Positions 45,691 through 57,005 of a DNA stretch of 64,000 nucleotides are shown piece after piece. Source of the DNA: Kuschelorhynchus macadamiae (lineage: Eukaryota; Arthropoda; Insecta; Coleoptera; Curculionidae). A program made the translations under genes and the position numbers. Each line of letters opens with the position of its first letter. The stretch's first letter is position 1. The notes beneath the pieces are model-generated. The model was not told the DNA's origin. It worked only from the letters and a program-made list of their open reading frames with translations, and did not search any database. Location of the stretch: contig JAUTXW010000556.1 in the NCBI GenBank assembly GCA_030620095.1, forward strand, positions 2,501 to 66,500, given 5' to 3'.

Positions 45691-46560
45691 AGTGTATCCT
45701 GTTATGTTGTAAGATCTCTTGTAAGTTGATTTACTCTCACTTTCAGTATGGTCTAATTTTTTGGGGGAACTCGGTACACATACAAATGGTTTTTATATGC
45801 CAGAAAAAATTAATAAGATATATAAGCCAAGAAAGAAAAAGAACATCTTGCAAACCATTATTTAAAAAACATGGATTTCTTACATTACCCTCAATTTATA
45901 TTTATGAAGTTATTATGTACATCTTAAGGAATCTTAGCAGATATGAAAAGAAAAGTGATATTCACCAGTATAACACTAGGGCTAAAAATGACTTATTTAC
46001 CTTTTTGTCGGAAGTCACGGTCTCAGAAATCTCCAGAGTATATGGGTATCAAGTTTCTTAATAAGTTTAAGATGCTCATGCGAGACCAAAGTAATAACAA
46101 GTCCCAGAAAAATCAACTAAAAGACTTCTTAATTGAGAATGTATTTTATTCAATGTATGAATTTTTAGAGCAATAAGGGAAACTTATTTATAAAAACTTG
46201 TTATGACTTTGTGTAATGTAAATTGTACTTATTGTATTATATTTGACATTTTGTGGTTGTTTATGACTTGATTTTGAGTTGTTTTGTCTAGCCTAATAGC
46301 TTCTAATGGTGAATGTAGTACACTTGTTTTTAAATTTTACATCTATTAAAGCTCTCATGTCGTGTTTCCGAATATGCTTTTTTTGTTTGGACATCAATAC
46401 AACTTTTTTTTGCCATGTATTAAATTTAAGTTACCCTAAAGACTTGACTGCAACTATTTAATTATTTCCTTCCAATTGACTAGCCTAATAAGTTTGTACT
46501 TCTTGTATAGTTCTATGGTGAATAAAATAGATTTGAATTTGAAATTTGAATGTGCTTTTT
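45690..46560 (+). pseudogene. CR1-like LINE 3' fragment, plus strand
   Basis: Starts KKLSVSCYVVRSL, then MIYSHFQYGLIFWGNS and KKLIRYISQERKRTSCKPLF with KHGFLTLPSIYIYEVIM. A frame change near 46040 leads to KFLNKFKMLMRDQSNN and MYEFLEQ at 46176. The 3' UTR ends in a ttgaatttgaaatttgaa repeat near 46530-46550, a LINE-type tail. It lies head to head with the minus-strand fragment at 45110-45690. Confidence 0.75.
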
Positions 46561-46674
46561 CAATATTAATCTCTTTATGAAATCAAACAAACCATCACAC
46601 AAGGTTGCAGCTGATCAATAAATTTGTGATGTAAACGAGGACTGTTTTAAAATGGTATGTATAGCGTTTTATGC

Positions 46675-47262
46675 ACATTTTGGAGCACCACTGAAGCACT
46701 TTACTAAAGCTATAAAAAAATTTAGATTATGATAGTTAAAGGATTTTTTTCTGAATTGTCAGAATTTCTAATCAGATAAAACAAATAAACATTGAAAAAC
46801 TGTCAAAAAATACCAATATATGTTTTTTTTAATGGAATATCCTGTAAATTAAATGTTCATCAAGTTTTATCTTTAAAAACATTTGAGAAATTTGAGAAAA
46901 ACTTGACCATAGGAAGCAATGTATTCCCATCGTCTCCACTATGTAGAAGAACGATTTCCCTCTCTCTTTAACACATTGGCTCTTATTTAAGAGTTTTTAT
47001 CAAGATTATCAGGTGTCATTGAAGATAAAGGTATTAAACCTAGTATGTTAATAATCATGAAGAAGAGACCCATTTGACGAACATATAATATACAATACAG
47101 TGTGTGCCATTTAAAAAATACATATATTTGTATTTTTTGACAGCTTTTCGATGTGATGTTTATTTGTTTTATCCAATTATCAATTCGGACAATTCATAAA
47201 AAAACCCTTAACTTTCATAATTGAAACTTTTTCCAGCTCTTAAAATAAAGGCACCATTCTAT
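46675..47262. mobile_element. Foldback MITE, copy 1
   Basis: Almost the whole unit is one imperfect palindrome. The left arm ctgaattgtcagaatttcta, aaaacaaataaacatt and gtcaaaaaataccaatatatg is matched in reverse complement at 47110-47205. The loop-proximal part (ttatctttaaaaacatttga, ccataggaagcaatgt) is shared with the copies at 49542 and 51588. Ends are approximate. Non-coding. Confidence 0.7.
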
Positions 47263-47566
47263 TTTTCTTGTCACAGAATAGATCTGGGGTGCGATTTTGA
47301 ACTTATCATTTCGTTAGTTAACGAAAATTTTCTCCGTTCGGAGAGCTGTTAGGCATTACAATCGGATTTTCCGATCCTGGTTCGTTAAACACCAACCTAC
47401 TACTAAAGCCGCCATTTTCCGAATCTGTCAGTTCTTGAGTTTTTGATAATATCTAAATTTACTGCCTTGGAGTTTCATTTCGTAAGATAAAAAGTAGTTT
47501 ATTAGCATATGCATCATACCGTAAATAATCAACAGATGCCAAAATATTCAAGAAAATCATGAAAAT

Positions 47567-47626
47567 ATGGAACCTCCAAATACGCAGCGAAGATACGAAA
47601 CTCGTAAATCCTTCAAATTACACAAG
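47567..47626 (+). other. Candidate first coding exon inside the TIR-bounded interval
   Basis: The ATG at 47567 opens 20 codons (MEPPNTQRRYETRKSFKLHK) that run straight into a consensus donor GTAAGC. It lies about 240 bp inside the left terminal repeat, where a transposon gene would start. No partner exon could be joined in phase with certainty, and no family is recognised. Confidence 0.3.
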
Positions 47627-49541
47627 GTAAGCTAATCTGTTTAAAAAATATTATCTATGTCATATTATTACGAAACCGGTATATTTTAGTTATTAATGAA
47701 TCATTATTTTTAATTCAGTTATTAATGAATCATTATTTCTAATTTAGTGAATTTCTTGATCATTTTGTTAGAAGTACGGGAAAACATAAAACGCTATCCT
47801 CAAAATGTACTTCTTTTGAAGAAATATTTAACAAAGTTGTGAATATTCTGTTTAAATATTAATTACATTATTTGCTATATGGTGCGAAATTCTATATTAC
47901 ATATTTTATTTTTAAAAGAAAAGGGACCTATGTTAATATGTATTTCGTCTATTCTAATCCAGCACCGCGGCTGTTATGCAACCACATAAACATCATACAT
48001 TTATCTGCCTTTGAAACGGGGCGCGCCTTCCACAGAAAAATAATATAATAATATAGGCGAAATGCGTTCCACGGGAGAACAAAGCGTTTTAAACTCAGAG
48101 TAAGAATAAAAATCTTACTCTAGGTTGTAATTGCCCGTTGTTACTGGGGAATGGCCCTCCCTATTTTAAGAATAGGCAGTATTTTATTTATTTTGGTCTC
48201 TCGTAACCTAACCTAACTTTTTTAGTTCACAGATACACAGTAAACAAGTCGAACAGCTGATGGATCACTTGCGGAAACATAACAGTGGTTTAATAATGGT
48301 GTATTTAAGTATTGCAAAATTGAACATAAATACCAGTAACTAGGAACCAATTTAAGAATAATATTTTCTATTGATGGAAAGACCAAAGAAGCAATAAATA
48401 AAGGCAGTTGAATCTAGATTATCATAATACTGTTACAGGTAGGCATGAATTTGTATATTTTTAAGCAAATAGAATGTACTTGCTAAATTATATTTTATTG
48501 TCTATGTCGAGGTCTATGTATAACTTGTAAACAAAAGTATTCGTTAACAGGTATTATCAAAGAAAATTTATAGTGTAAGCTATTATTTTCTTTGGTATTA
48601 TATATTTTCACTGTTGAGGGCGAAATGAAATAATCTTTGTTTTAGTTGTAATTATATAATGTTATAATTATTAGAGTAGGGAAATAATTAGTTATATTAT
48701 ATTACACAGTATGTGGTGTATGGCACATTTATTGATTATGGCAATATTTTTACTTTTTTGCAGAATATGACCCTAAAAAGAAGGGAATGATACAAGAAAT
48801 GATTTCAAGTATTTGATACAGTATTTTCATTTACCTTTCACATACTTAGTCAATATAAGGAAGAACAATCACTGAAGCACAATTACAAATTCCTCGATAA
48901 GCTATTTTGTTGATTCAAATTTGAACTCGACCATTTTGATTGTAGAAGATATATACCTGTGTAAGTATTAATTGTGATTAATTTCTTTTTATAAAGAAAC
49001 TTACTATAATATTAGACTTAAACAGATTAGGCTAGTATAATTCATAAGCTTACATTTAGCAAAGTCTACTGCAAAACATACCTATGAGTTCGTTATTATA
49101 ACAAATTATCAGTTTACAGTATTAAACAAAATTTAACACTTGAAACCTTGTTTAATTTGACTAATTGTTTTTGCACTGATATTCTGTCGGAAAACAGTAG
49201 CAAGATAATGCATAGCAAACTCAACTGATGAATGGTGCACTTATTTTTTTATTATGTCATCCACTAAACTTTGTGCTAGACACCTCATTATGTTTTATAT
49301 GTTTGTCTAATTTCTTACAGTGTGATACAAATATGTTTGAAGTGTTTGTTTTTCCTTGGGTTTTGCTAATTGCAATTATTAATGTGTATTTTTAAATTTA
49401 TCTTTTGTTCAAATCTATGAATCGCTTTTGAAGTTTCACATGACAATAAAAATATTCTATTTAAAAAAATAACTATTATATGACTTAATAAGTTCATTAT
49501 GTTTAATGGAATTTATTTGTTTATTCCTATGTAAAATTGTA

Positions 49542-50095
49542 CAGGGTGCCTGATTATATTTTAAATGGTACATACGCTAGAGGCCTTATGCTCTGAGTTA
49601 TCAGAAAACTTTAAATACAAATGTTTTTAGTTTTGAACAAAATCATCATTCATTAATCATTCTTGCCGATTATAAATATACTAGGTTTAAACTTTATCTC
49701 TAAAGATAATAGAGAAATTTTAGAAAAACCCTGCCATAAGAGGCAATGTGTAAGAGAGAGATGGAGAAAGCTCCCAATATAGTGGAGTCAGTTGGAATAC
49801 ATTGCTTCTTATGATAGGGTTTTTCTTAAATTTCTTGATTATCTTTAGAGATAAAGGTCTTAAACCTAGTCCATTATTAATAATCAGCAAGAAGAGACCA
49901 TTTGAGGTGTATCTATTATACAGGGTGTGCCTTTTAACATAACGCAGTCGATGCCCATTTGCTAAATTTCCAATTATCTTTTGTTTGTTTTTCTTGTAAA
50001 TTGACCAAACCTAAACACTTTTATATTTAAAGTTTTTTGATAACTCAGAACAAAGTCTCTAGAGTACTGTTTAAAATATAACCATCATCATCCTG
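49542..50095. mobile_element. Foldback MITE, copy 2, TA-flanked
   Basis: The left arm cagggtgcctgattatattt (49542) pairs with aaatataaccatcatcatcctg, ending at 50095. TA flanks both sides. The arms continue through ctctgagttatca (left) and ttgataactcagaa (right) to a second inverted block around aggtttaaactttatctcta / ctttagagataaaggtctta. The unit is thus a near full-length hairpin of 554 bp. No coding. TA duplication and CAGGGTG ends suggest mobilisation by a Tc1/mariner-type transposase. Confidence 0.75.
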
Positions 50096-51073
50096 TACAT
50101 AAAATCTGTATAAAATATCAGATGTGTTAAAAATTTAAAAAAACTACATATATATACATAAAGGAACAAAAGTGAACCAAACTTAATTTTAGAGAAAAAA
50201 TTATACACCATGTCCATATACATTATACCTATATCATGAAGAAACCTTAGTTTTTGTAAGTTAAGTTAACTGTGTTTACTATTTTTGACCAGAAGAGGTT
50301 ATTTCAAATCCTTTATTATGTAATTCTGGGATACCTTGTTAGCTACTGGAAGAAACTAGGTTGCTAAAAGTACATTTTGTAAGGATATATTAAATATTTA
50401 TACAGGATGTCCCAAAAATGTTGTATAAGGAACAGCTGCTGTTTTTTTATTATGGACTATTTTGTTTTATTAAAGAACAAAACGTCTGGTTTATATGCAA
50501 TTTGGTAAACTGAGGTTTAATATCTTAAAAAAGACTATACATGAATTTATAATTCTTTGTTTAAAATTTTATTTTTTAAACTTCAGTTTACTTGAAACAT
50601 CTGTATGTTGCCTTTTTTAATCATATCAAATAAAGTATAACTGACTTAAGTCTATGAAAATTAAGATTACTCACAGTGAAAACTGTATTTTGTAACAAGA
50701 AACATTTTTTTCTCGATTTTTTCTTCAGACTAACTTTATTTTATAAATTCCATTCTGTCTCTATTTTGTAAGATTTGGAGGTGATCATGGTATCTATTGT
50801 TCAGAAAGTCAAGAACTACAACATATATAAAACGTAGGGAATTTCCCTCAAGCTAGTTTTATAAGATTTATGTGTAGTCCTAGTAGCTATCTCGCAATTC
50901 ACCCTTTCTTATAGGCTTTGTTCGGTATAATTTTTAGAATACCTAGTGGCATTGTGGATTGTGACGTATAAATGACGAACTTAAAGATGGAAAGTTTTGG
51001 ACAATATTCAGATCTCAATTTTTGTTCAACAAAAATTAACATATTTAGTTACGGTTTTCGACACTGTCTAGCA

Positions 51074-51310
51074 GGCGCGTAACTAAGGAGGGCATAGGGG
51101 AGGCGATGTCTTTTTTTTTGGTATATTGCATGGGCGCCCGCAGAACCATAACTGATGAAAAAAAAACCAAAAAAGGTCATGCCTAGTCCATTTGGTATAT
51201 AAATGTAATTTATATATGTAATATACAATATTTACATTTTACAAGGGAGGCAAGCGTCCCCCTCCCCCCTTCCCCCCATTCAGTAACAGGAGTCTAGGGA
51301 CGCCCCTATG
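51074..51310. mobile_element. 237-bp hAT-type MITE with 8-bp target duplication
   Basis: gtctagca occurs immediately on both sides (51066-51073 and 51311-51318). The termini, ggcgcgtaactaaggagg and ...gggacgcccctatg, are imperfect inverted repeats resembling the cagGGGCGTAACTAgg-type hAT termini known from many animals. The centre is C-rich (ccccctcccccct). It has no coding capacity. Confidence 0.75.
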
Positions 51311-51587
51311 GTCTAGCACTAAGTTTATAGCCTAGAGGATGTTAATGCAGAGGTCTTCAATAAGTTGTTTTACAGAGTGTTTTGTAAAACACTTGTAAAA
51401 AAAAGTTTTTCTTGTTTTTTTTAAATTCTTTAGTTTTTTTTTGTACAGGGTGTTTTCAACGAAATTGTAAATTTTTTTTAAACATGTTTTTTTTTCTTAA
51501 CTTTTGTATCCCTTATACAATTATTTCTTACCTCAGTTACGAATAAAGGTAGGTAATGTCTCTAAATTTATAAATGTGACAGTTGTA

Positions 51588-52123
51588 CAGGGCTTTCATT
51601 TATATTTTGACATCTAGTTACATCTTTAATTATAGAAAATTTAAAAAAAAAACTTTAGTTTCAAAATTTGTAGGATTATTCCTGTATTATGGTCTAAGAA
51701 TATCAAATATTTCTAAAAATTATTGAAAAGTCGAAAAAACTACATAACATGGATTTTTTAAATGTGACACCTTGAATATTATTATCTAATTAAATTAGTC
51801 TTTTCATACCGATTATAAATATATGAGTTCAGAGAGAGTGAGAGAGGACTAATATCCTTGCCTCTTACGAAATGGCTTTTATCAATTTTTTGGATAATCT
51901 TTAAAGATAACAGTACCAAACCTGATATAATTGCTAACTTCAGATTCATTTAATGTTGCATTAAATAAGGCCAGCTAAAAAAAATATAGGTTATGTAATT
52001 TCTTCTATTCAGTAATATTTTGTATTCTTAGAAGATAATAGTGAAAAATCCTACAATTATTGTGTTTTTATTTTCTATAGTTAAAGCTGTATCTAGATGT
52101 CAAAATATAAATAAAAACATTAT
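51588..52123. mobile_element. Foldback MITE, copy 3
   Basis: After TA at 51586-51587, the left arm cagggctttcatttatattt and tgacatctagttacatcttt pairs with aaagctgtatctagatgtca and aaatataaat at 52082-52112. The inner block gcctcttacgaaatgg / aatctttaaagataacagta is the diverged core shared with copies 1 and 2. The right terminus is eroded, so the end is approximate. Confidence 0.65.
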
Positions 52124-55100
52124 ACTTATAAAAAACTGTTTTGCATATTTTTTACTTTGAACTAACTTCAAACTCATCATTAGAATTCATTAATATCTAT
52201 GTAAATTTAAATAATAACAGACCTTTTTACCATTATTTAATAAGTTTCATTAATTTTTAAACTCTCAAATGACCTTTTGATCTGATGGATCATGAAAGTT
52301 AGTTTAAAGTAAAAAGTTCACAATAGAATGGGGTAAGAAACAATTGTTTGATGCATACAGGAGCTGAGAAAAACAACACATCCAGAAAAATTTACATTTT
52401 GGTGAAAACACCCTTTATATAAAAAAAGTTTTTTGGTATTCGGGTGTGAATTATCCTGGGTAGAAAAGAACAATATAATATTTCGTTTTGTAATAGTCAT
52501 TGTGTGTGTATAAACATTTTGTGAAAATGACAAGGGCTTAGATAATACTCTGTGTAACAGATTTCTTGTGGCCTTTTGCATTTTCGAAGCGATAAATCCA
52601 ACATATAGTGCTAGGCATTATCGAAAACCACAACTCAATATATAAATTCTGTTTGAAAATTAGTAAACTTGAATTTTGTCTACAAATTTGGACACCAGTA
52701 CCTAAAATTAATTAATTAATGTAGGGGTTATGGTTATATTGAATAAAAAAAATTGGGTGGAGGTACTATACATGCTGTTGGTTACAAACACAAGTTTAAA
52801 AAGCCATATTTATATGGATATTCTTCATATTTTCTTAAGGAGAATATGCTTCTTAAGTATTGCTTTTAATTTTTAACGAAAATTTGAAGTATACCTATTT
52901 TATCAATAACGAAGTTTTTTTAATAGCATATTTACAGCTGATTTTTCGAAAAGCAATTTTTTTACAATATTTTTTCTTCTTTTTAGGTATTTCAAAGTCA
53001 CAGTGTGAGTCCTTTGGAGCCTTTGTAAAAGTGAGTACTTACATATCACCAGAAATCAACAGCAATGGAAACTAATTTCAGCTTGTAACAACTTGAACAA
53101 TAAAAACATATCCAATTGTAATATTTTTTTATTTAGTGACAAATATAGAATTGATTTTCACAATAAAATATTGCAACACTTCAAAAAAAAAATTAAAGAA
53201 GTTCCAGTCAATTTCATAATAATCAAAATGGAAAATTATTTCATTTATATCTTAAAGATTTATGACTATACTTAAATCTAAAAAAATAATTATATTTAGG
53301 CGTCTTATAGATACAGATTTACAGGGATATAGAAAGTTAGAGATTGATACCATTATGAAATTAGTTATGGGTAGTATTATATATGAATCTTTAAACAAAT
53401 TTCCAAAAGTTAAGGTATGAACGTAGAAATATTTATTTTTCAGTTCCAACTGTTTCTTTTGGTAGTTATGTAAACTCTCCAAACGTCAATTTTTAGTTTT
53501 TAGACGGTAAAATTACTCTATTAGGTATAGGATCAACTGTGCAGTAATTTTATTATTTTTAATGCAATGAAAAAAATGCAAAGTAAATTTTCTTCTTCCC
53601 AATCATATGGTAATTATCAGTATCTTTGAAATATATAGTGATAAAATATCTATTTTTATTAAATGAATACCTTGTCTATTTTTTACACCTATGAAAAGCT
53701 AAAAAATATCTTTCCAAAAAACTTCATGCCAAATTTTCTGATATACCCACCTATGATATTTAAAAAACTTAAATTAATACCTTCCTGCAAATGGCCATAT
53801 TATTTTTAAATATATAAATTTCGTAACAGTTACAAATAGAGTATTTTTTAAAAGGGCTTCTTTATACAGAGCAATCCATGTAAAAAATTACACTGTGTGT
53901 AATATTTTTTAGTACAAGAAATAATAAAAATATTAGAGAGGGACCACTTTAAATAGCAATCAATTTCCCTCATACAGATTGTCACTACAATTTGCTGCAT
54001 ATTCAAATAATTTATTAGGCCGTCATTTACTTTTGTCATACAAGATTCGGACTAAAATTTTACCAGTCTGTCTCTGTTTCTCACTTGAGTTTTATGCAAT
54101 TTTATTTCATTAGGCCGCCATTTTGTTTCGCCATATTCGATTTTTACCAAAATGTTTCCATTCCGTTGAAAACTTAAATTCAACTGGATATTAGTTTTTA
54201 AGCTATGCTGCGTACAGCCAGACTGACAGAAGTGGGAAAACATGGGGCCTAAGCACCCTAAAATGCAAAGTTCTGCAAAAATGTTAAAGGGTTAATTTTT
54301 CATTTTTTACTCTTTTAAACTGATCTAAATGCTGGTGGTTGCCCTTCTTCAATAAGGACTCTTATTTATTTTAAACTTTATAATTAAATGGTAAAAGTAT
54401 TAACTTCTATTTGTTTATTTTTCTAATGATTTAATAAATCCTATTATGTATTTTAATAATTTTAACACAGAATAAGTGTGTAACTTATTTTATTAAGACC
54501 ATATTACCATTTTATTAAAAATCGTCTTAAAATAAACAATACATTTGGAAAAATAAAAAACATATTTTTATTACCAATTCATTAGATAAATATAGAAAAC
54601 AAATGTATTAGAAATTAAAGCTGGAAGTTTCATTTTGAAAAAATATTTAATTCAGAATAAATATAACATTTTGACTAGTACGTCTAAAACTAGTCCACTC
54701 TAATAAAGATATGTATGCATTTATCACTACAGTACATTGAATTTGTAGACAATAAAGAAAAAAAACTTAGGCTCATCTCAAAATATGGCTTACTAAAGTA
54801 TTCAACAACTGTCTGTTAAAACTATTAGATTTTAGTTTAATGTTGATTCTTTAACAAATGTTTGCTTAGTGTCCTATTTATGTAAAAAGGTGTATACCTG
54901 ACAGTGTTTTTAAGAATATCATATTCTCTAATGTCTCTAAAATATCTGGAAATACAAGTGCAAAAATATTATATTACGCCTTTATAATAAGGTATAATAA
55001 CATTAAAATCTGTTCTGTAAAAGCACAATATAATATCCACTAAAATGTTCACTTTTTTCACTGCACTGACATGTAGCGATTAATTAAAGTCAAATTTAGG

Positions 55101-55500
55101 TCTCTTGAAATCACCACTTATTTGTTAACGTCTGTTTTATTAGAATATTAGTAGGTATTAGGTACAATATTATTCACCATCACCAATTGATGCCAACAAT
55201 GCTGCTATATCTTCCATTTTAGAAGTATAACAAACACAAGTATTAAGGATCTCCAGGCAGACCTTAGTAGCTTCAGATTTTTAACTCTTCATCACCTTTT
55301 AATTATTTCCAAAATAATAAAGTATACTTAATTAATTAGGCCAAACAAATGTGTCGTGTTTTGCTCAACGTCAACAAAATAATTTTAAGGTTAACAGTAA
55401 TTGTCAAATCGTAATGAAAAACTGGCCTACTTGACGTCAAAAAATACATGCAATTTTCCATTTAAGAAATGGATGCTACTTCCAACCTTTGTCAGTTGTT
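52124..55500. other. Right half of the TIR-bounded interval, largely featureless
   Basis: Very AT-rich. Apart from the exon-like segment at 52987, a 36-codon minus-strand frame at 55292-55182 (ending MEDIAALLASIGDGE and stop) has a coding-like look, but an in-frame stop directly precedes it. No family is recognised. Confidence 0.4.
52987..53030 (+). other. Candidate internal exon with BESS-like residues
   Basis: Flanked by a strong acceptor (ttttttcttctttttag) and donor GTGAGT, this 44-nt segment encodes ISKSQCESFGAFVK in one frame. The pattern recalls the BESS-type interaction motif found in MADF proteins, including those encoded by some PIF/Harbinger elements. No neighbouring exon is confirmed, so this is only suggestive. 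Confidence 0.25.
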
Positions 55501-55679
55501 TCGCTAAATCACGTGATTTAGCGATTCGTTAACTAACGAAATGATAAGTGCAAAATCGCACCCCTGATAAGATATGAATGGGCTTATGGGCCAGTTATGT
55601 GCTGCGTTACTTTATGTAAACTTTGTATGCTTTTGCATTTGCAGGAAGGAATTAAATACTGGCGGATTGATTTGGCGGG

Positions 55680-57005
55680 ATGTCGGGAATTCGATTACGA
55701 TTTCGGTATTTCAACGGCGAAAAAACGAAGAAAAAAGAAAAAACTAACTCTTGCAATTATCGCCCAATTGCACTACTACCAGTGCTATCAAAAATCATCG
55801 AAAGGCTACTGAAGAACCGTCTTATGCCATTTCTCCTGAAACATCAGATAATATCCCCGGAGCAATTCGGATTTCTACCCAACAAGTGCACCAGTGACGC
55901 CATGTTCACGTTGCTTAGAGGCGTCTACTTATCTCTCAATAACAACCACCCAACTGCCTCAGTTTTTTGTGACTATGCGAAAGCCTTTGATTGTGTTAGT
56001 CATGAAATTCTGATAAACAAACTACATTTTTATGGAATTCGTGGTACTTCTTTAAATTGGTTCAAATCTTATCTTGGAAAAAGGCAACAACTTGTAAGGG
56101 CTAATGGTTCCGATTCTGATTGTAAGTTGATTACAAGTGGAGTCCCTCAAGGTTCAGTCTTGGGACCTATTCTTTTTTTGTTATACATTAATGATATCAC
56201 GAACCTTAAAATTAATGGAAGAATCTCCCTTTTTGCTGATGACACAAGCATAACATGGAGTGATTTTGATACAACGTCTTTACACTCTAGTATCTCCAAA
56301 GACTTGGTTATAATTAAGGCTTGGTCCGATTCCAATATGCTTTGTTTTAACGTCGTTAAAACGGTGGCGTTATCTTATAAGGGAACTTTACAACCACTTC
56401 AGGTACATAACAGCAATATTGAATACGTAGAGTCGGTTAAATTCCTGGGTTTAAATATAAATAGCAACCTAAAATGGTCTAATCATATTGACACCTTAAC
56501 TAAAAAACTTTCTACCGCCTGCTTCGCCATTCGATCAGTTTCAAAAGAACTAGACGTTCCTTCTGCCAGACTTACTTATTTCTCTTTATTTGAATCCCAC
56601 CTCCGTTATGGCCTTCCCTTTTGGGGCTGCTGTACCACCGAGCAATTTCGTAGTATATTTATGCTTCAAAAGAGAGCCATTCGTTATTTGTTTGGTCTAA
56701 ATAATAGAGCTCACTGCCAATACTATTTCAAAAAACATGAAATATTAACACTTCCTGCATTATTTATTTTGGAAACGGTATGTTTGCTGAGAAAACATAT
56801 AAACACCCTACCAGAAAGGCCACAACATGTATACCCTACCAGAAACTCTAGGCATGATATTTATCTTCCCATTCCTTCCACAGAATTAATAAAAAAATCA
56901 ATTATTTACAACGCCATAAAACTTTACAACAATCTGCCAGTACATTTAAAATCTATCCCTATGCTTGCACAATTTCGAAAAAAACACCAAAGCATACCTC
57001 ATTGA
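55680..57005 (+). CDS. CR1-like LINE reverse transcriptase ORF, 5' truncated, catalytic core intact
   Basis: A 441-codon frame. The first about 22 residues come from flanking DNA; LINE homology begins at CNYRPIALLPVLSKIIERL. RT motifs in order are EQFGFLPNKCTSDAMF, ASVFCDYAKAFDCVSHEIL (catalytic Asp98), TSGVPQGSVLGPILFLLYIN (155-175), SLFADDTSITW (Asp187-Asp188) and VKFLGLNINSNLKW. A complete thumb/C-terminal region follows (FESHLRYGLPFWGCC, HEILTLPALFILETVCLLR). Endonuclease and ORF1 are missing. Because the palm is unbroken this is the youngest-looking LINE piece in the window. The same family appears at 4231-6913 and 27008-28693. Confidence 0.88.
   Translation: MSGIRLRFRYFNGEKTKKKEKTNSCNYRPIALLPVLSKIIERLLKNRLMPFLLKHQIISPEQFGFLPNKCTSDAMFTLLRGVYLSLNNNHPTASVFCDYAKAFDCVSHEILINKLHFYGIRGTSLNWFKSYLGKRQQLVRANGSDSDCKLITSGVPQGSVLGPILFLLYINDITNLKINGRISLFADDTSITWSDFDTTSLHSSISKDLVIIKAWSDSNMLCFNVVKTVALSYKGTLQPLQVHNSNIEYVESVKFLGLNINSNLKWSNHIDTLTKKLSTACFAIRSVSKELDVPSARLTYFSLFESHLRYGLPFWGCCTTEQFRSIFMLQKRAIRYLFGLNNRAHCQYYFKKHEILTLPALFILETVCLLRKHINTLPERPQHVYPTRNSRHDIYLPIPSTELIKKSIIYNAIKLYNNLPVHLKSIPMLAQFRKKHQSIPH

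Larger units (their letters stand above)
47282..55568. mobile_element. 8.3-kb interval bounded by 44-bp terminal inverted repeats
   Basis: The left end (47282-47325) begins ggggtgcgattttgaactta after four bases. The right end (55525-55568) is its reverse complement, with 2 mismatches in 44 bp. Immediately inside are palindromes: tctccgttcggaga (47331-47344) and atcggattttccgat (47361-47375) on the left, and the perfect 22-bp palindrome 55502-55523 centred on cacgtg on the right. No frame above 87 codons exists inside, so any gene must be heavily spliced or absent. Short exon-like pieces occur at 47567 and 52987. No convincing target duplication was found. It could be a degraded PIF/Harbinger-like or unknown DNA transposon, or two solo copies of a smaller element in inverse orientation. 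Confidence 0.5.

Noticed and set aside
55182..55292. Minus-strand 36-codon frame ending MEDIAALLASIGDGE as a terminal exon
   Set aside because: An in-frame stop directly precedes it and no acceptor places it in phase; kept only as a remark.
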